From: Bacteroidota bacterium | Lineage (GTDB): Bacteria; Bacteroidota; Bacteroidia; Bacteroidales; JAAYUG01 | Direction of reading: 5' to 3' | Assembly: GCA_021812865.1 (NCBI GenBank) | Contig: JAKAMP010000173.1 | Span: 1-6,508, forward strand | DNA length: 6,508 nucleotides | Shown here: piece after piece, positions 1 through 6,070 of the stretch | Position numbering within the stretch: the stretch's first letter is position 1 | Layout: each line of letters begins with the position of its first letter | Notes under the pieces: generated by a model | What the model saw: the letters and a program-made list of their open reading frames with translations, nothing else | Database searches by the model: none | Told to the model about the DNA's origin: nothing | Program-made: the position numbers and the translations under genes

Positions 1-112
1 ATAAATTTATGGTTTTATAATTAATCACAAACAATTCATTTTCAATAGATAGTGCAAATACTAATCGTCTATATGATTTATAAACAGGTTCTTACTAATC
101 CTTTTTCCGGAA
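1..112. other. AT-rich left flank, no gene seen
   Basis: No open frame of useful length starts or ends here on either strand. One plus-strand frame runs from the window edge to a TAA at 22-24, but seven codons are too few to call a gene end. On the minus strand TAGTATTTG (55-63) resembles the Bacteroidota -7 element TAnnTTTG with one extra base, and it could belong to a promoter firing leftwards out of the window. An 8-bp direct repeat, AATCCTTT, occurs at 97-104 and 112-119 around the palindrome TTTCCGGAAA (104-113). None of this is conclusive. Confidence 0.3.
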
Positions 113-145
113 ATCCTTTCAGTCAAGTTGTAACTGTTGAAGGAT
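113..145 (-). terminator. Hairpin just after the oxidoreductase gene, possible terminator
   Basis: Arms ATCCTT (113-118) and AAGGAT (140-145) pair, and inside them CAGT (120-123) pairs with ACTG (133-136) around a 9-nt loop. The hairpin starts 15 nt past the oxidoreductase stop codon, so it would form in that gene's 3' untranslated RNA. There is no T-tract after it in the minus-strand direction, so it is not a classical intrinsic terminator. It may instead be a 3'-end stabilising stem, or chance. Confidence 0.3.
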
Positions 146-159
146 GACGGGGATTTTCT

Positions 160-1353
160 TTAATGGATCATTCTTTGGATGATCTCGCCGGTTTTCCTGT
201 CTTTCAGGATCAGTTTCACCGAGCCGTCGGGAAGGGTTTCTTCCTTTACAAAGAGAAAATCCTTGTCGTATTCTTTCAATGCCGAGATGGGATCGCTCTT
301 TGCTTTGCCTCTCCATACCTGCAGGGTAACGGGTTCCCATTTTTTCGATTTGGCTGAGCGGTAACAGGCGTCCATGATCTCATTTACGATGTAGCCGTCG
401 TAGAAGTCCTCGCTGCAATGCCCGTTCTGTTCAAGGGCTTGGAAGAAGTCGGTGAACATATTGGTATATCCCAGTTCTGCCACCTCGTCGCCCACGGGAA
501 AGATCCATCCTTTTTCGGTTTCGGCTTTTTCGGCCACGTAACCTCCTTTTCCGCCGGCGGTGAACATTTCAAAGCCGGTGCGAAGGAAGTTGTTGATCCA
601 TATGGTTCCTTCGGTTCCCATCACTTCGTCGCGCAAATCCATTCCCCCGCGAAACGACCAGCTCACTTCGAACTGCCCAATGGCGCCGTTCTCGTATTTC
701 ACGAATCCCAGGGCATTGTCTTCCGCGTCGATGGGTTTCACCAGAGTTTCGGCCCAGCACATCACCTCCACCGGTTTGATATCCTTCCCGATGTAATTCC
801 TGGAAATCTCGATGCAATGGCATCCCATATCGAGCAGAACGCCTCCGCCCGAGATGTCCTTTGTCCAGAACCAGTTGCTGTGAGGCCCGGGATGCGTTTC
901 TCTCGACCGGGCCCAGGTTACCTGTCCGATGGCTCCGTTACGCACCGACTGGAGCGCTTTCGTGGTTTTAGGAGGATAAACAAGGTCTTCCATGTAACCA
1001 TGCACTACGCTGGCTTTTTCCACAGCATCGAGCATCTGCTTTGCTTCGACGGCATTTCTGCCCAGCGGTTTGGTGCAGAATACAGCTTTTTTCGCCTCCG
1101 CCGCCATCAGCACCGCTTCCAGATGAAGGTTATTGGGCAGGGCCACCACTACCACGTCCACATCGGGGTCGTTGATGGCATCGCGCATGCTGGTAGTCCA
1201 CCTGGGGATTCCATGTTTTTGCGCGAAGCGTTTGCCCCGCTCGTTGTCACGTGAATAAATTACCTGTACACGGTCCCTGCTTCGTTGTCCATGCAGGGAA
1301 AAGGAATAGAAATCGCCGATGAACCCGGCTCCGAGCATTGCCACTTTTGCCAT
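160..1353 (-). CDS. Gfo/Idh/MocA family NAD(P)-dependent oxidoreductase
   Basis: The 397-residue protein is predicted to be a cytosolic dehydrogenase that oxidises or reduces a sugar, inositol or similar polyol with NAD(P). The substrate cannot be read from sequence. The N-terminal Rossmann domain (about 1-125) has the dinucleotide motif GAGFIG at 8-13 and the strand-loop [12 protein letters not shown] around 66-77. The family's EKP motif appears as CTKPLG (93-98): the catalytic lysine (K95) is kept, but the usual glutamate is threonine. The C-terminal alpha/beta domain carries [11 protein letters not shown] (169-179), giving the expected active-site histidine H179, and GTEGT (246-250). There is no Tat or Sec signal, unlike many secreted Bacteroidota paralogues. 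The ATG at 1353 is chosen because the Rossmann strand begins at residue 3. Residues from about 350 to the end form an extra tail beyond the usual fold. The gene is divergent from the hydrolase gene. Only a weak -7-like match (GAAAGTTA on the plus strand, 1400-1407) lies upstream of it. Confidence 0.93.
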   Translation of the reverse strand: MAKVAMLGAGFIGDFYSFSLHGQRSRDRVQVIYSRDNERGKRFAQKHGIPRWTTSMRDAINDPDVDVVVVALPNNLHLEAVLMAAEAKKAVFCTKPLGRNAVEAKQMLDAVEKASVVHGYMEDLVYPPKTTKALQSVRNGAIGQVTWARSRETHPGPHSNWFWTKDISGGGVLLDMGCHCIEISRNYIGKDIKPVEVMCWAETLVKPIDAEDNALGFVKYENGAIGQFEVSWSFRGGMDLRDEVMGTEGTIWINNFLRTGFEMFTAGGKGGYVAEKAETEKGWIFPVGDEVAELGYTNMFTDFFQALEQNGHCSEDFYDGYIVNEIMDACYRSAKSKKWEPVTLQVWRGKAKSDPISALKEYDKDFLFVKEETLPDGSVKLILKDRKTGEIIQRMIH

Positions 1354-1510
1354 GGGTGTAAGTTTAATTGAGGTCAGGTCTGTTTTTCAGCTTCTGACAG
1401 AAAGTTAGCAAATCCCTGCTTTTTAGAAGCGCGCAAGGCTGTTTTTTCCACGAAAATCGTATTCGAAAATTGTTCCGGCTGTCCTCATCTCTGCTTCAGC
1501 CTTTTATATA

Positions 1511-1524
1511 ATGATATCTATCAT
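1511..1524. promoter_or_regulatory. Candidate CRP/FNR-type operator in the divergent region
   Basis: ATGATA and TATCAT form perfect 6-bp inverted arms around a 2-bp centre. The inner 12 bases (1512-1523) read TGAT-ATCT-ATCA. This fits the TGA-N6-TCA geometry of CRP/FNR-family sites and the TGATnnnnATCA core of FNR boxes. The centre lies roughly 65 bp upstream of the inferred hydrolase transcription start, a distance compatible with an activator. A second site with the same core lies at 5998-6009. The regulator itself is not in the window, so the assignment is inference. Confidence 0.4.
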
Positions 1525-1545
1525 GAAAGAAGAGATGAAATCGCA

Positions 1546-1577
1546 TTTGATTTTCAGCCTATTCCTTATTATTTTTG
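1546..1577 (+). promoter_or_regulatory. Bacteroidota-type -33/-7 promoter for the hydrolase gene
   Basis: TTTG at 1546-1549 and TATTTTTG at 1570-1577 match the Bacteroidota housekeeping consensus (TTTG, then TAnnTTTG) with a 20-bp spacer, within the usual 19-21. Transcription would begin near 1583, leaving a short leader of about 17 nt before the ATG at 1600. It is the best promoter match I see in the window and one of the main reasons for placing the sequence in this phylum. Confidence 0.7.
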
Positions 1578-1599
1578 AGGTAATCCTAATACTTCGCTT

Positions 1600-3018
1600 A
1601 TGAAGGCAAAAATTTTAACCCTTGTGGTCATGGTTTTGTTCCTGGGCCATGCCCGGGCACAGGTCGACAACAATAAACGCCTTGAGGGATCATGGCTTGG
1701 TACGCTTTCTGTAAACAGCATAAATCTCCGGGTAATTTTCAAATTCAAGCTGAGCGGCGATACGGTGAAAGTCACTCTCGACAGTCCCGACCAGGGCGCC
1801 AAAAACATTCCCCTGAAAGGCGGATGGATGAAAGGCGATTCGGTATTCATTGATGCACCGGCGCTTCGTGGATTTTACCATGGAGTGATGCTGCCCGGTG
1901 ATTCGCTGGTGAATGGAAACTGGACCCAAGGCGGTGCAAGTATGTCGCTTACCCTTCATCATCTGAAGATGGAATTCAAAATGAACCGGCCGCAGGAGCC
2001 GAAAGGGCCATTTCCTTATGTTTCTGAGGATCTCACTTTCCTGAATGCCAAAGCGAACATCGAACTGGCCGGAACTTTGACACTTCCGCAAGGTAAAGGG
2101 CCATTTCCTGCCGTAGTAATGGTTACCGGCTCGGGCCGTCAGAACCGCGACGAAGAACTGATGGGCCATAAACCCTTCCTGCTGATTGCCGATTACCTCA
2201 CCCGCCATGGCATTGCCGTTTTACGATACGACGACCGGGGCAGTTTCCGCTCACAGGGAAACTTTGCGGAATCCACCACCTTCGATTTTGCCGACGATGC
2301 CGAAGCAGCTTTCAATTACCTCAGGCAAAGAAAGGAAATCAATCCCAAAGAGATAGGGATCATTGGTCATAGCGAAGGCGGACTGATCGCTCCCATTGTT
2401 GCTTCGAGAAATCCCCAGGTGGCATTCATTGTTATGCTTGCAGGACCAGGAGTACCGGGCAGTGACATCATTCTCGAACAGATCAGGCTCATCGACCAGG
2501 CTGCCGGAATGAGCAAGGAAAAGATCGACAATGCTTTGAAGGCTGAGGAGAAATTATTCCGCATACTGAAACAACAGCCTGACCAGGAAAGGGCAGCAGA
2601 GATGATGACCGGGGTGCTCGACAAGAATATCGAGGAAGACAAGGACGCTACGCCCGAAGAAAAAGTGCAGGCCAAAAGCAGTATTCCAATGGAAATCAAA
2701 CAGATCAACACCGTTTGGTTCCGAACCTTTATCGATACCGATCCCCGCGATTACCTGTCGAAGGTCAAATGCCCTGTGCTGGCCCTGAATGGCGCCAAAG
2801 ATTTGCAGGTTCCCCCTGATCTTGACCTGGCAGAAATAGAGAAGGCTTTAAAGAAAGCCGGGAACAAGCATTCCGAGGTGAAGAAAATGCCCGATCTGAA
2901 CCATCTGTTCCAGCATTGCACTACCGGCTCGCCCATGGAATACGGTCAGATTGAAGAAACCTTCTCCCCGGAAGCGCTTGGGATCATCGCAGACTGGATA
3001 TTGAAAACGGTAAAGTAA
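1600..3018 (+). CDS. Exported alpha/beta hydrolase with N-terminal beta domain
   Basis: A 472-residue predicted serine hydrolase (esterase or peptidase-like, S33/COG1073-type) of the cell envelope. Residues 1-21 form a Sec signal peptide: Lys at 2 and 4, a hydrophobic core, and a probable cleavage after ARA. Residues about 28-122 are a beta-rich domain of the kind found in front of such hydrolases in Bacteroidota, with LEGSWLGTL, DSPDQGAKNIPL and NGNWTQGG. The catalytic domain follows from about 145. It has an oxyanion-type loop GSGRQNRDE (177-185), YDDRG (210-214) and the nucleophile elbow GHSEGG (256-261, Ser258). The likely acid is D401 in NGAKDLQV and the base H435 in DLNHLF, so the triad appears complete. 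A helical cap (about 290-370) lies between nucleophile and acid. The ATG start is supported by the signal peptide directly after it and by the promoter at 1546-1577. Substrate is unknown. It is transcribed alone, divergently from the oxidoreductase gene. Confidence 0.92.
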   Translation: MKAKILTLVVMVLFLGHARAQVDNNKRLEGSWLGTLSVNSINLRVIFKFKLSGDTVKVTLDSPDQGAKNIPLKGGWMKGDSVFIDAPALRGFYHGVMLPGDSLVNGNWTQGGASMSLTLHHLKMEFKMNRPQEPKGPFPYVSEDLTFLNAKANIELAGTLTLPQGKGPFPAVVMVTGSGRQNRDEELMGHKPFLLIADYLTRHGIAVLRYDDRGSFRSQGNFAESTTFDFADDAEAAFNYLRQRKEINPKEIGIIGHSEGGLIAPIVASRNPQVAFIVMLAGPGVPGSDIILEQIRLIDQAAGMSKEKIDNALKAEEKLFRILKQQPDQERAAEMMTGVLDKNIEEDKDATPEEKVQAKSSIPMEIKQINTVWFRTFIDTDPRDYLSKVKCPVLALNGAKDLQVPPDLDLAEIEKALKKAGNKHSEVKKMPDLNHLFQHCTTGSPMEYGQIEETFSPEALGIIADWILKTVK

Positions 3019-3057
3019 CTGTTTAGGAAAATCAATAAAAATACTGATTCACGTGCA

Positions 3058-3091
3058 GGGCCGGGTATCCAACCCCGTCCTTGTTGTTTTT
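3058..3091 (+). terminator. Possible intrinsic terminator of the hydrolase gene
   Basis: GGGT (3063-3066) and ACCC (3072-3075) pair around a 5-nt loop. The stem can be lengthened with a bulge and a mismatch by C3062-G3077 and GG (3059-3060) with CC (3079-3080). A T-rich run, TTGTTGTTTTT (3081-3091), follows. It lies 40 nt after the hydrolase stop codon. The interrupted stem keeps confidence moderate. Confidence 0.45.
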
Positions 3092-3212
3092 GCCACATTA
3101 GCCAGCGATGGTAAAAATGAAAGGTTTGTCTCCTGAGCAAAAAGAAGGAACTGCGCCTGCATGCATGCCTATTTCTGTTTGTGTGTCTATAAATCCTGAT
3201 CAATACAAGCTA

Positions 3213-3243
3213 TTGACATTCAGTAGTTTTTGTTGTAAATTTA
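3213..3243 (+). promoter_or_regulatory. Candidate promoter for the repeat lipoprotein gene
   Basis: TTG (3213-3215) is separated by 20 bp from TAAATTTA (3236-3243), one base off TAnnTTTG. The same stretch also reads as TTGACA, 17 bp, TAAATT, a sigma70-like pair. The predicted start near 3249 would give a leader of about 47 nt before the ATG at 3296. The -7 element departs from consensus at its last base. Confidence 0.45.
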
Positions 3244-3295
3244 AGTAAAGCAATTCTTTCCCGAACGGGCATCAGATGCACCAGAATCCATCTAT

Positions 3296-4108
3296 ATGGA
3301 AATATTCGTATTCTTTTTCATTGCTGCAGTCTTCCTGATTGCAGGCTGCAGTAACAAAAAGTCAAATGACGTAACTGTTCTGGGCTGGGGCACCCAATAT
3401 TCAGATTTCCCCGAAACCCTGAAGGGCAAAGTGAAAGAAGTTGTTCAGAATACCTATTGGGCAGTCGACAGCGCCGGCAAAACCGTGAATGGGGCGCTGC
3501 TTACCCAGAAGGAATACCAGGATAGCGGACTGATGTCCGGTTTTCATGCCTTCTATAACGACTCCGGTGTGCCGCTCAGGCATGAATATTTTGGCGACAA
3601 CTCCCAGGTGAACTGGAGTCATGTGAATGAGATTGCAAACGGCAGGGTGGTGAAAGAGAAATGGGTAAGCCACGATACAGTAGGCGGTTATGCATTATTC
3701 AATTATAATGACAAAGGCTTTGTTGACAATATTCCCATGCTTTTTGCCGATACCATTTACGGGAAGTTGATTCTGACCAATGATGATAAAGGACATACGA
3801 TCGGGATGAAAGTATATAATTCAAAGGATGTATTTACAAACCGGGTTAGCTATACCTTGAATCCCGAGGGAAAGACGATAGAAGTAGACCACTACCTGCC
3901 CAATGATTTATTGGTATCAAAATTATTGCTGTCATATAACGACCATGGGGGTTTCGACAATGTCAAGATTTGCAGTAAAACCGGGAATATAAAGACAGAG
4001 GCTTCCGGTATATATACTTATGATGATAAAGGCAACTGGATCAGGTCTGTATGGACAGTAAACGGAAAACCCATGTATATTGACGAAAGAAGCTATGTAT
4101 ACTATTGA
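3296..4108 (+). CDS. Lipoprotein of unknown function with YD-like internal repeats
   Basis: 270 residues; I do not recognise a named family. The N-terminus is a hydrophobic run ending in LIAGC (14-18), a good lipobox, so C18 should be lipidated and the mature protein anchored in the envelope. No acidic or QKD-type export tag follows the cysteine, which hints at a periplasm-facing lipoprotein. From about residue 87 the chain is built of short beta-type units with a turn of the form [Y/F]-N/D-D-K-G: YNDSG, YNDKG, NDDKG, NPEGK, YNDHG and YDDKGNW. Their glycines fall at 91, 141, 166, 192, 218 and 246. NG at 115-116 fills the gap. The pattern resembles degenerate YD/RHS-type repeats of Bacteroidota envelope proteins. 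The n-region is odd: the second residue is Glu and no Lys or Arg precedes the hydrophobic core. No ATG, GTG or TTG extends the frame upstream before the TAA at 3242, so 3296 remains the only start. Confidence 0.8.
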   Translation: MEIFVFFFIAAVFLIAGCSNKKSNDVTVLGWGTQYSDFPETLKGKVKEVVQNTYWAVDSAGKTVNGALLTQKEYQDSGLMSGFHAFYNDSGVPLRHEYFGDNSQVNWSHVNEIANGRVVKEKWVSHDTVGGYALFNYNDKGFVDNIPMLFADTIYGKLILTNDDKGHTIGMKVYNSKDVFTNRVSYTLNPEGKTIEVDHYLPNDLLVSKLLLSYNDHGGFDNVKICSKTGNIKTEASGIYTYDDKGNWIRSVWTVNGKPMYIDERSYVYY

Positions 4109-4143
4109 AGACAGTCGTTGTAGCAGAGAATCAGAATGAATTC

Positions 4144-4217
4144 CCCCCGGTTAGGCAATTTTTCCAAATGGCAATTAGGGCTTCCAGCACCGAAAGAGAG
4201 CTTCACCGGGGGTTTTT
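4144..4217 (+). terminator. Terminator-like structure with a long loop, after the repeat lipoprotein gene
   Basis: CCCCCGGT (4144-4151) and ACCGGGGG (4205-4212) are a perfect 8-bp GC-rich inverted repeat. Five Ts (4213-4217) follow directly, and the structure begins 35 nt after the lipoprotein stop codon. The stem and T-run are as expected of an intrinsic terminator, but the 53-nt loop is far longer than usual. The loop may fold further. Confidence 0.5.
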
Positions 4218-4233
4218 ATGCATGAAAGTTGCG

Positions 4234-4265
4234 AAAAACAAAACCCTGCACCAAAAAACGCAGGG
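4234..4265 (-). terminator. Intrinsic terminator of the aminotransferase gene
   Basis: Read on the minus strand, CCCTGC (4260-4265) and GCAGGG (4244-4249) form a 6-bp GC-rich stem with a 10-nt T-rich loop. TTTTGTTTTT (4234-4243) follows. It begins 44 nt past the aminotransferase stop. It lies only 16 bp from the end of the plus-strand terminator-like structure, so the convergent genes are insulated from both sides. Confidence 0.75.
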
Positions 4266-4309
4266 ATTGATATAGGTTTGCGCCAGGTTTGAACCCCGGC
4301 AGTGCAAAT

Positions 4310-5512
4310 TTATGAGTTCGTTCGTCCGGGATAAACCTTCAGGGCTTCTTCCAGGCATTTCAGTGCGTTACGCATGTCTTCTGTTTTCAGCACATAGGCT
4401 ATACGCACCTCCTTCTTGCCCAGTCCGGGTGTATTGTAGAACCCGGTAGCCGGGGCGAGCATCACGGTCTGATTTTCGTATGAAAAATCCTTCAGAAGCC
4501 ATTCGCAGAACCTGTCGGCGTCGTCGATAGGCAGCCGGGCAATGGAATAGAAGGCTCCACGGGGAGTAGGACAATATACGCCCGGGATTTTATTGAGTGT
4601 TTCCACCATGAAGTTGCGCCGTCCGATGTATTCGTCGTACACTTCCCTGAAGTATTCGGGCGGGGTATCGAGCGCTGCCTCTGCCGCAACTTGTCCGAGT
4701 GACGGCGGGCTGAGCCTTGCCTGCCCGAACTTGAGCGCCGTGCTGATCACTTCCTTGTTGCGCGAAATCAGCGCGCCTATGCGCACGCCGCACATGCTGT
4801 AGCGTTTCGAAACCGAATCGAGCAGCACAACGTTTTCCTCAATTCCTTTCAGTTTCATGGCCGAGAAGTGCTCGTGACCATCGTAGCAGAACTCGCGGTA
4901 TACTTCGTCGGAGAAAAGATACAGGTCGTGCTTTTTGACGATCTGGCTTAGCTTTTCCAGTTCCTGCCTGGTATACAGGTAACCCGTTGGGTTGTTGGGG
5001 TTGCAAATGATAATGCCTTTGGTTCGGGGGGTAATGACCTTCTCAAAATCTTCTGCAGGGGGAAGGGCAAACCCGTCGTCAATTTTCGAGGTAATGGGCG
5101 CCACCTTCACTCCCGAAGTGATGCTGAACCCGTTATAATTGGCGTAGAAAGGCTCGGCCACGATCAGTTCGTCGCCGGGATTGAGGCAGCTCATCATAGC
5201 AAAGATGATGGCTTCCGATCCACCGGTGGTGGTGATGATCTGGGTATGATCAATATCCACACCAATGCCTTGGTAATACTTTGCGAGCTTTCTGCGGTAC
5301 GACTCGTTTCCTGCCGAATGGCTGTATTCGATCACTCCCTGAGAAAAATCACTGATCGCCCTGAGAGCGGTAGCAGGAGTGGGAATATCGGGCTGTCCGA
5401 TATTCAAATGGTAAACTTTAATTCCTTTTTGCTTGGCAGTTTCAGAAAAGGGAACAAGCTTTCTAATAGGAGAGGGGGGCATAAGCCTCCCTCTTTCCGA
5501 AATCTGTGGCAT
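4310..5512 (-). CDS. Class I/II PLP-dependent aminotransferase (AspC-like)
   Basis: A 400-residue fold-type I aminotransferase, cytosolic, predicted to move an amino group between an amino acid and a 2-oxo acid. Aspartate or a related amino acid is the likely donor, but specificity is not fixed by the sequence. Visible landmarks in order: NIGQPDIPTP (37-46), the PLP phosphate-binding turn TTTGGSEA (94-101), NPNNPTG (171-177), SDEVY (201-205) with D202 for the pyridine nitrogen, and SVSKRYSMCGVRIG (233-246) with K236 as the Schiff-base lysine and R244. EVRIAY (368-373) follows, with R370 as the substrate carboxylate-binding arginine. All catalytic positions are present and the length is normal. 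The first ATG is preferred over M11 because the N-terminal segment before SPIRKLVPF belongs to this family. The start is 9 nt downstream of the DUF1573 stop, with no room for its own promoter, so the two are probably cotranscribed. Confidence 0.95.
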   Translation of the reverse strand: MPQISERGRLMPPSPIRKLVPFSETAKQKGIKVYHLNIGQPDIPTPATALRAISDFSQGVIEYSHSAGNESYRRKLAKYYQGIGVDIDHTQIITTTGGSEAIIFAMMSCLNPGDELIVAEPFYANYNGFSITSGVKVAPITSKIDDGFALPPAEDFEKVITPRTKGIIICNPNNPTGYLYTRQELEKLSQIVKKHDLYLFSDEVYREFCYDGHEHFSAMKLKGIEENVVLLDSVSKRYSMCGVRIGALISRNKEVISTALKFGQARLSPPSLGQVAAEAALDTPPEYFREVYDEYIGRRNFMVETLNKIPGVYCPTPRGAFYSIARLPIDDADRFCEWLLKDFSYENQTVMLAPATGFYNTPGLGKKEVRIAYVLKTEDMRNALKCLEEALKVYPGRTNS

Positions 5513-5521
5513 AATAAGTTA

Positions 5522-5938
5522 TCAGTTTTTTGCCGGAGCCTGTACTACCGTACCATTGATATGGAGGGTAACCGGATTGGTTGCTGCGTTGGAATAAACG
5601 GTGGCTGATTTGTTGAAAGTACCAATAATAGCTGTGTTGTATTTCAGTTTGATGGTTCCCTTTGCACCCGGGGCAATGGGATCTTTGGGCCATTCACTTA
5701 CGGTACATCCGCAGGAAGGACTTACATTTTTCAATACGAGAGGTTCCTTGCCGGTATTGGTGAAGGTAAAGTCGAAAGCACCATTTCCGTTCACAGTGAT
5801 GGTACCGAAATCGTGTGTAGTGGTCTCAAACTTAATGTCTACCTTGGGCTGTTCAGTATTCTTCTGGTTATTGGTCTGTGAGCAGCCAACAAAAATGGTA
5901 AACATCATGACGGGAATAATGGCAATAAATTTTTTCAT
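5522..5938 (-). CDS. DUF1573 domain lipoprotein
   Basis: 138 residues. MKKFIAIIPVMMFTIFVGC is a short lipoprotein signal with basic residues at 2-3 and a lipobox ending at C19, so the mature protein is an envelope lipoprotein. A low-complexity Asn/Gln linker (20-32) leads to a single Ig-like DUF1573 domain. Its hallmarks are THDFGTI (41-47), FTFTNTG (57-63), SCGCT (75-79), PIAPGAKGTI (87-96) and the closing strands around 108-132. The biochemical role of DUF1573 is not established. The two conserved cysteines C76 and C78 sit on a turn and could bind metal or form a disulfide, which is inference. The gene is first in a probable two-gene operon with the aminotransferase. It has a TACATTTG -7 element and a palindrome upstream. 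No clear Shine-Dalgarno sequence precedes the ATG, only an A/T-rich stretch, which is normal for the phylum. Confidence 0.93.
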   Translation of the reverse strand: MKKFIAIIPVMMFTIFVGCSQTNNQKNTEQPKVDIKFETTTHDFGTITVNGNGAFDFTFTNTGKEPLVLKNVSPSCGCTVSEWPKDPIAPGAKGTIKLKYNTAIIGTFNKSATVYSNAATNPVTLHINGTVVQAPAKN

Positions 5939-5955
5939 AGCCTATAAAATTTTAG

Positions 5956-5963
5956 CAAATGTA
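5956..5963 (-). promoter_or_regulatory. -7 element of the DUF1573-aminotransferase operon
   Basis: On the minus strand this reads TACATTTG, an exact TAnnTTTG match. It lies 17 bp before the DUF1573 ATG, implying a very short leader of about 12 nt. No TTTG is found at the expected -33 distance; the nearest resemblance is TCTG (5987-5990) with a 23-bp spacer. A weak -33 would fit a promoter that needs an activator, and a palindromic site does lie further upstream. Confidence 0.5.
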
Positions 5964-5997
5964 GTGATAATACTCAAAAACTGTACCAGACCGAAAG

Positions 5998-6009
5998 TGA
6001 TTTAAATCA
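5998..6009. promoter_or_regulatory. Perfect 12-bp palindrome, candidate CRP/FNR-type operator
   Basis: TGATTTAAATCA is a perfect palindrome with the TGATnnnnATCA core, the same arrangement as the site at 1512-1523. Its centre is about 53 bp upstream of the inferred start of the DUF1573 transcript. A half-matching TGATAATACTCA (5965-5976) lies nearer, between the -7 element and the expected -33. Binding by a CRP/FNR-family protein is inference. Confidence 0.4.
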
Positions 6010-6070
6010 TCAAATCCGGAGGCACAATTTCTGATTTATACGATGAAAAAGAGGGGATGTTTCACACCGG

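Noticed and set aside
418..1254. Long open frame of 278 codons on the plus strand
   Set aside because: It lies wholly inside the oxidoreductase gene on the opposite strand, is rich in His, Phe and Gly as expected of an antisense shadow, and has no recognisable motif.
3159..3168. 10-bp palindrome GCATGCATGC
   Set aside because: A simple alternating repeat with no second copy and no useful position relative to a promoter; likely chance.
2946..3203. 85-codon minus-strand frame across the end of the hydrolase gene
   Set aside because: Composition is irregular (runs of Arg, His, Phe), it overlaps the hydrolase end in antisense and crosses its possible terminator; most likely chance.
3108..3248. 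46-codon plus-strand frame before the repeat lipoprotein, with four cysteines
   Set aside because: It runs through the candidate promoter at 3213-3243, has no promoter or ribosome site of its own that I can see, and its product has no recognisable feature. A homologue search finding conserved copies would revive it.
4281..4300. tRNA T-arm-like sequence (GGTTTGAACC between short pairing arms)
   Set aside because: The arm has a mismatch, the loop lacks the conserved C after TT, and no D-arm, anticodon arm or acceptor stem can be placed around it.
5246..5608. 120-codon plus-strand frame spanning the aminotransferase/DUF1573 junction
   Set aside because: Antisense to two well-supported genes, with no domain or signal features.
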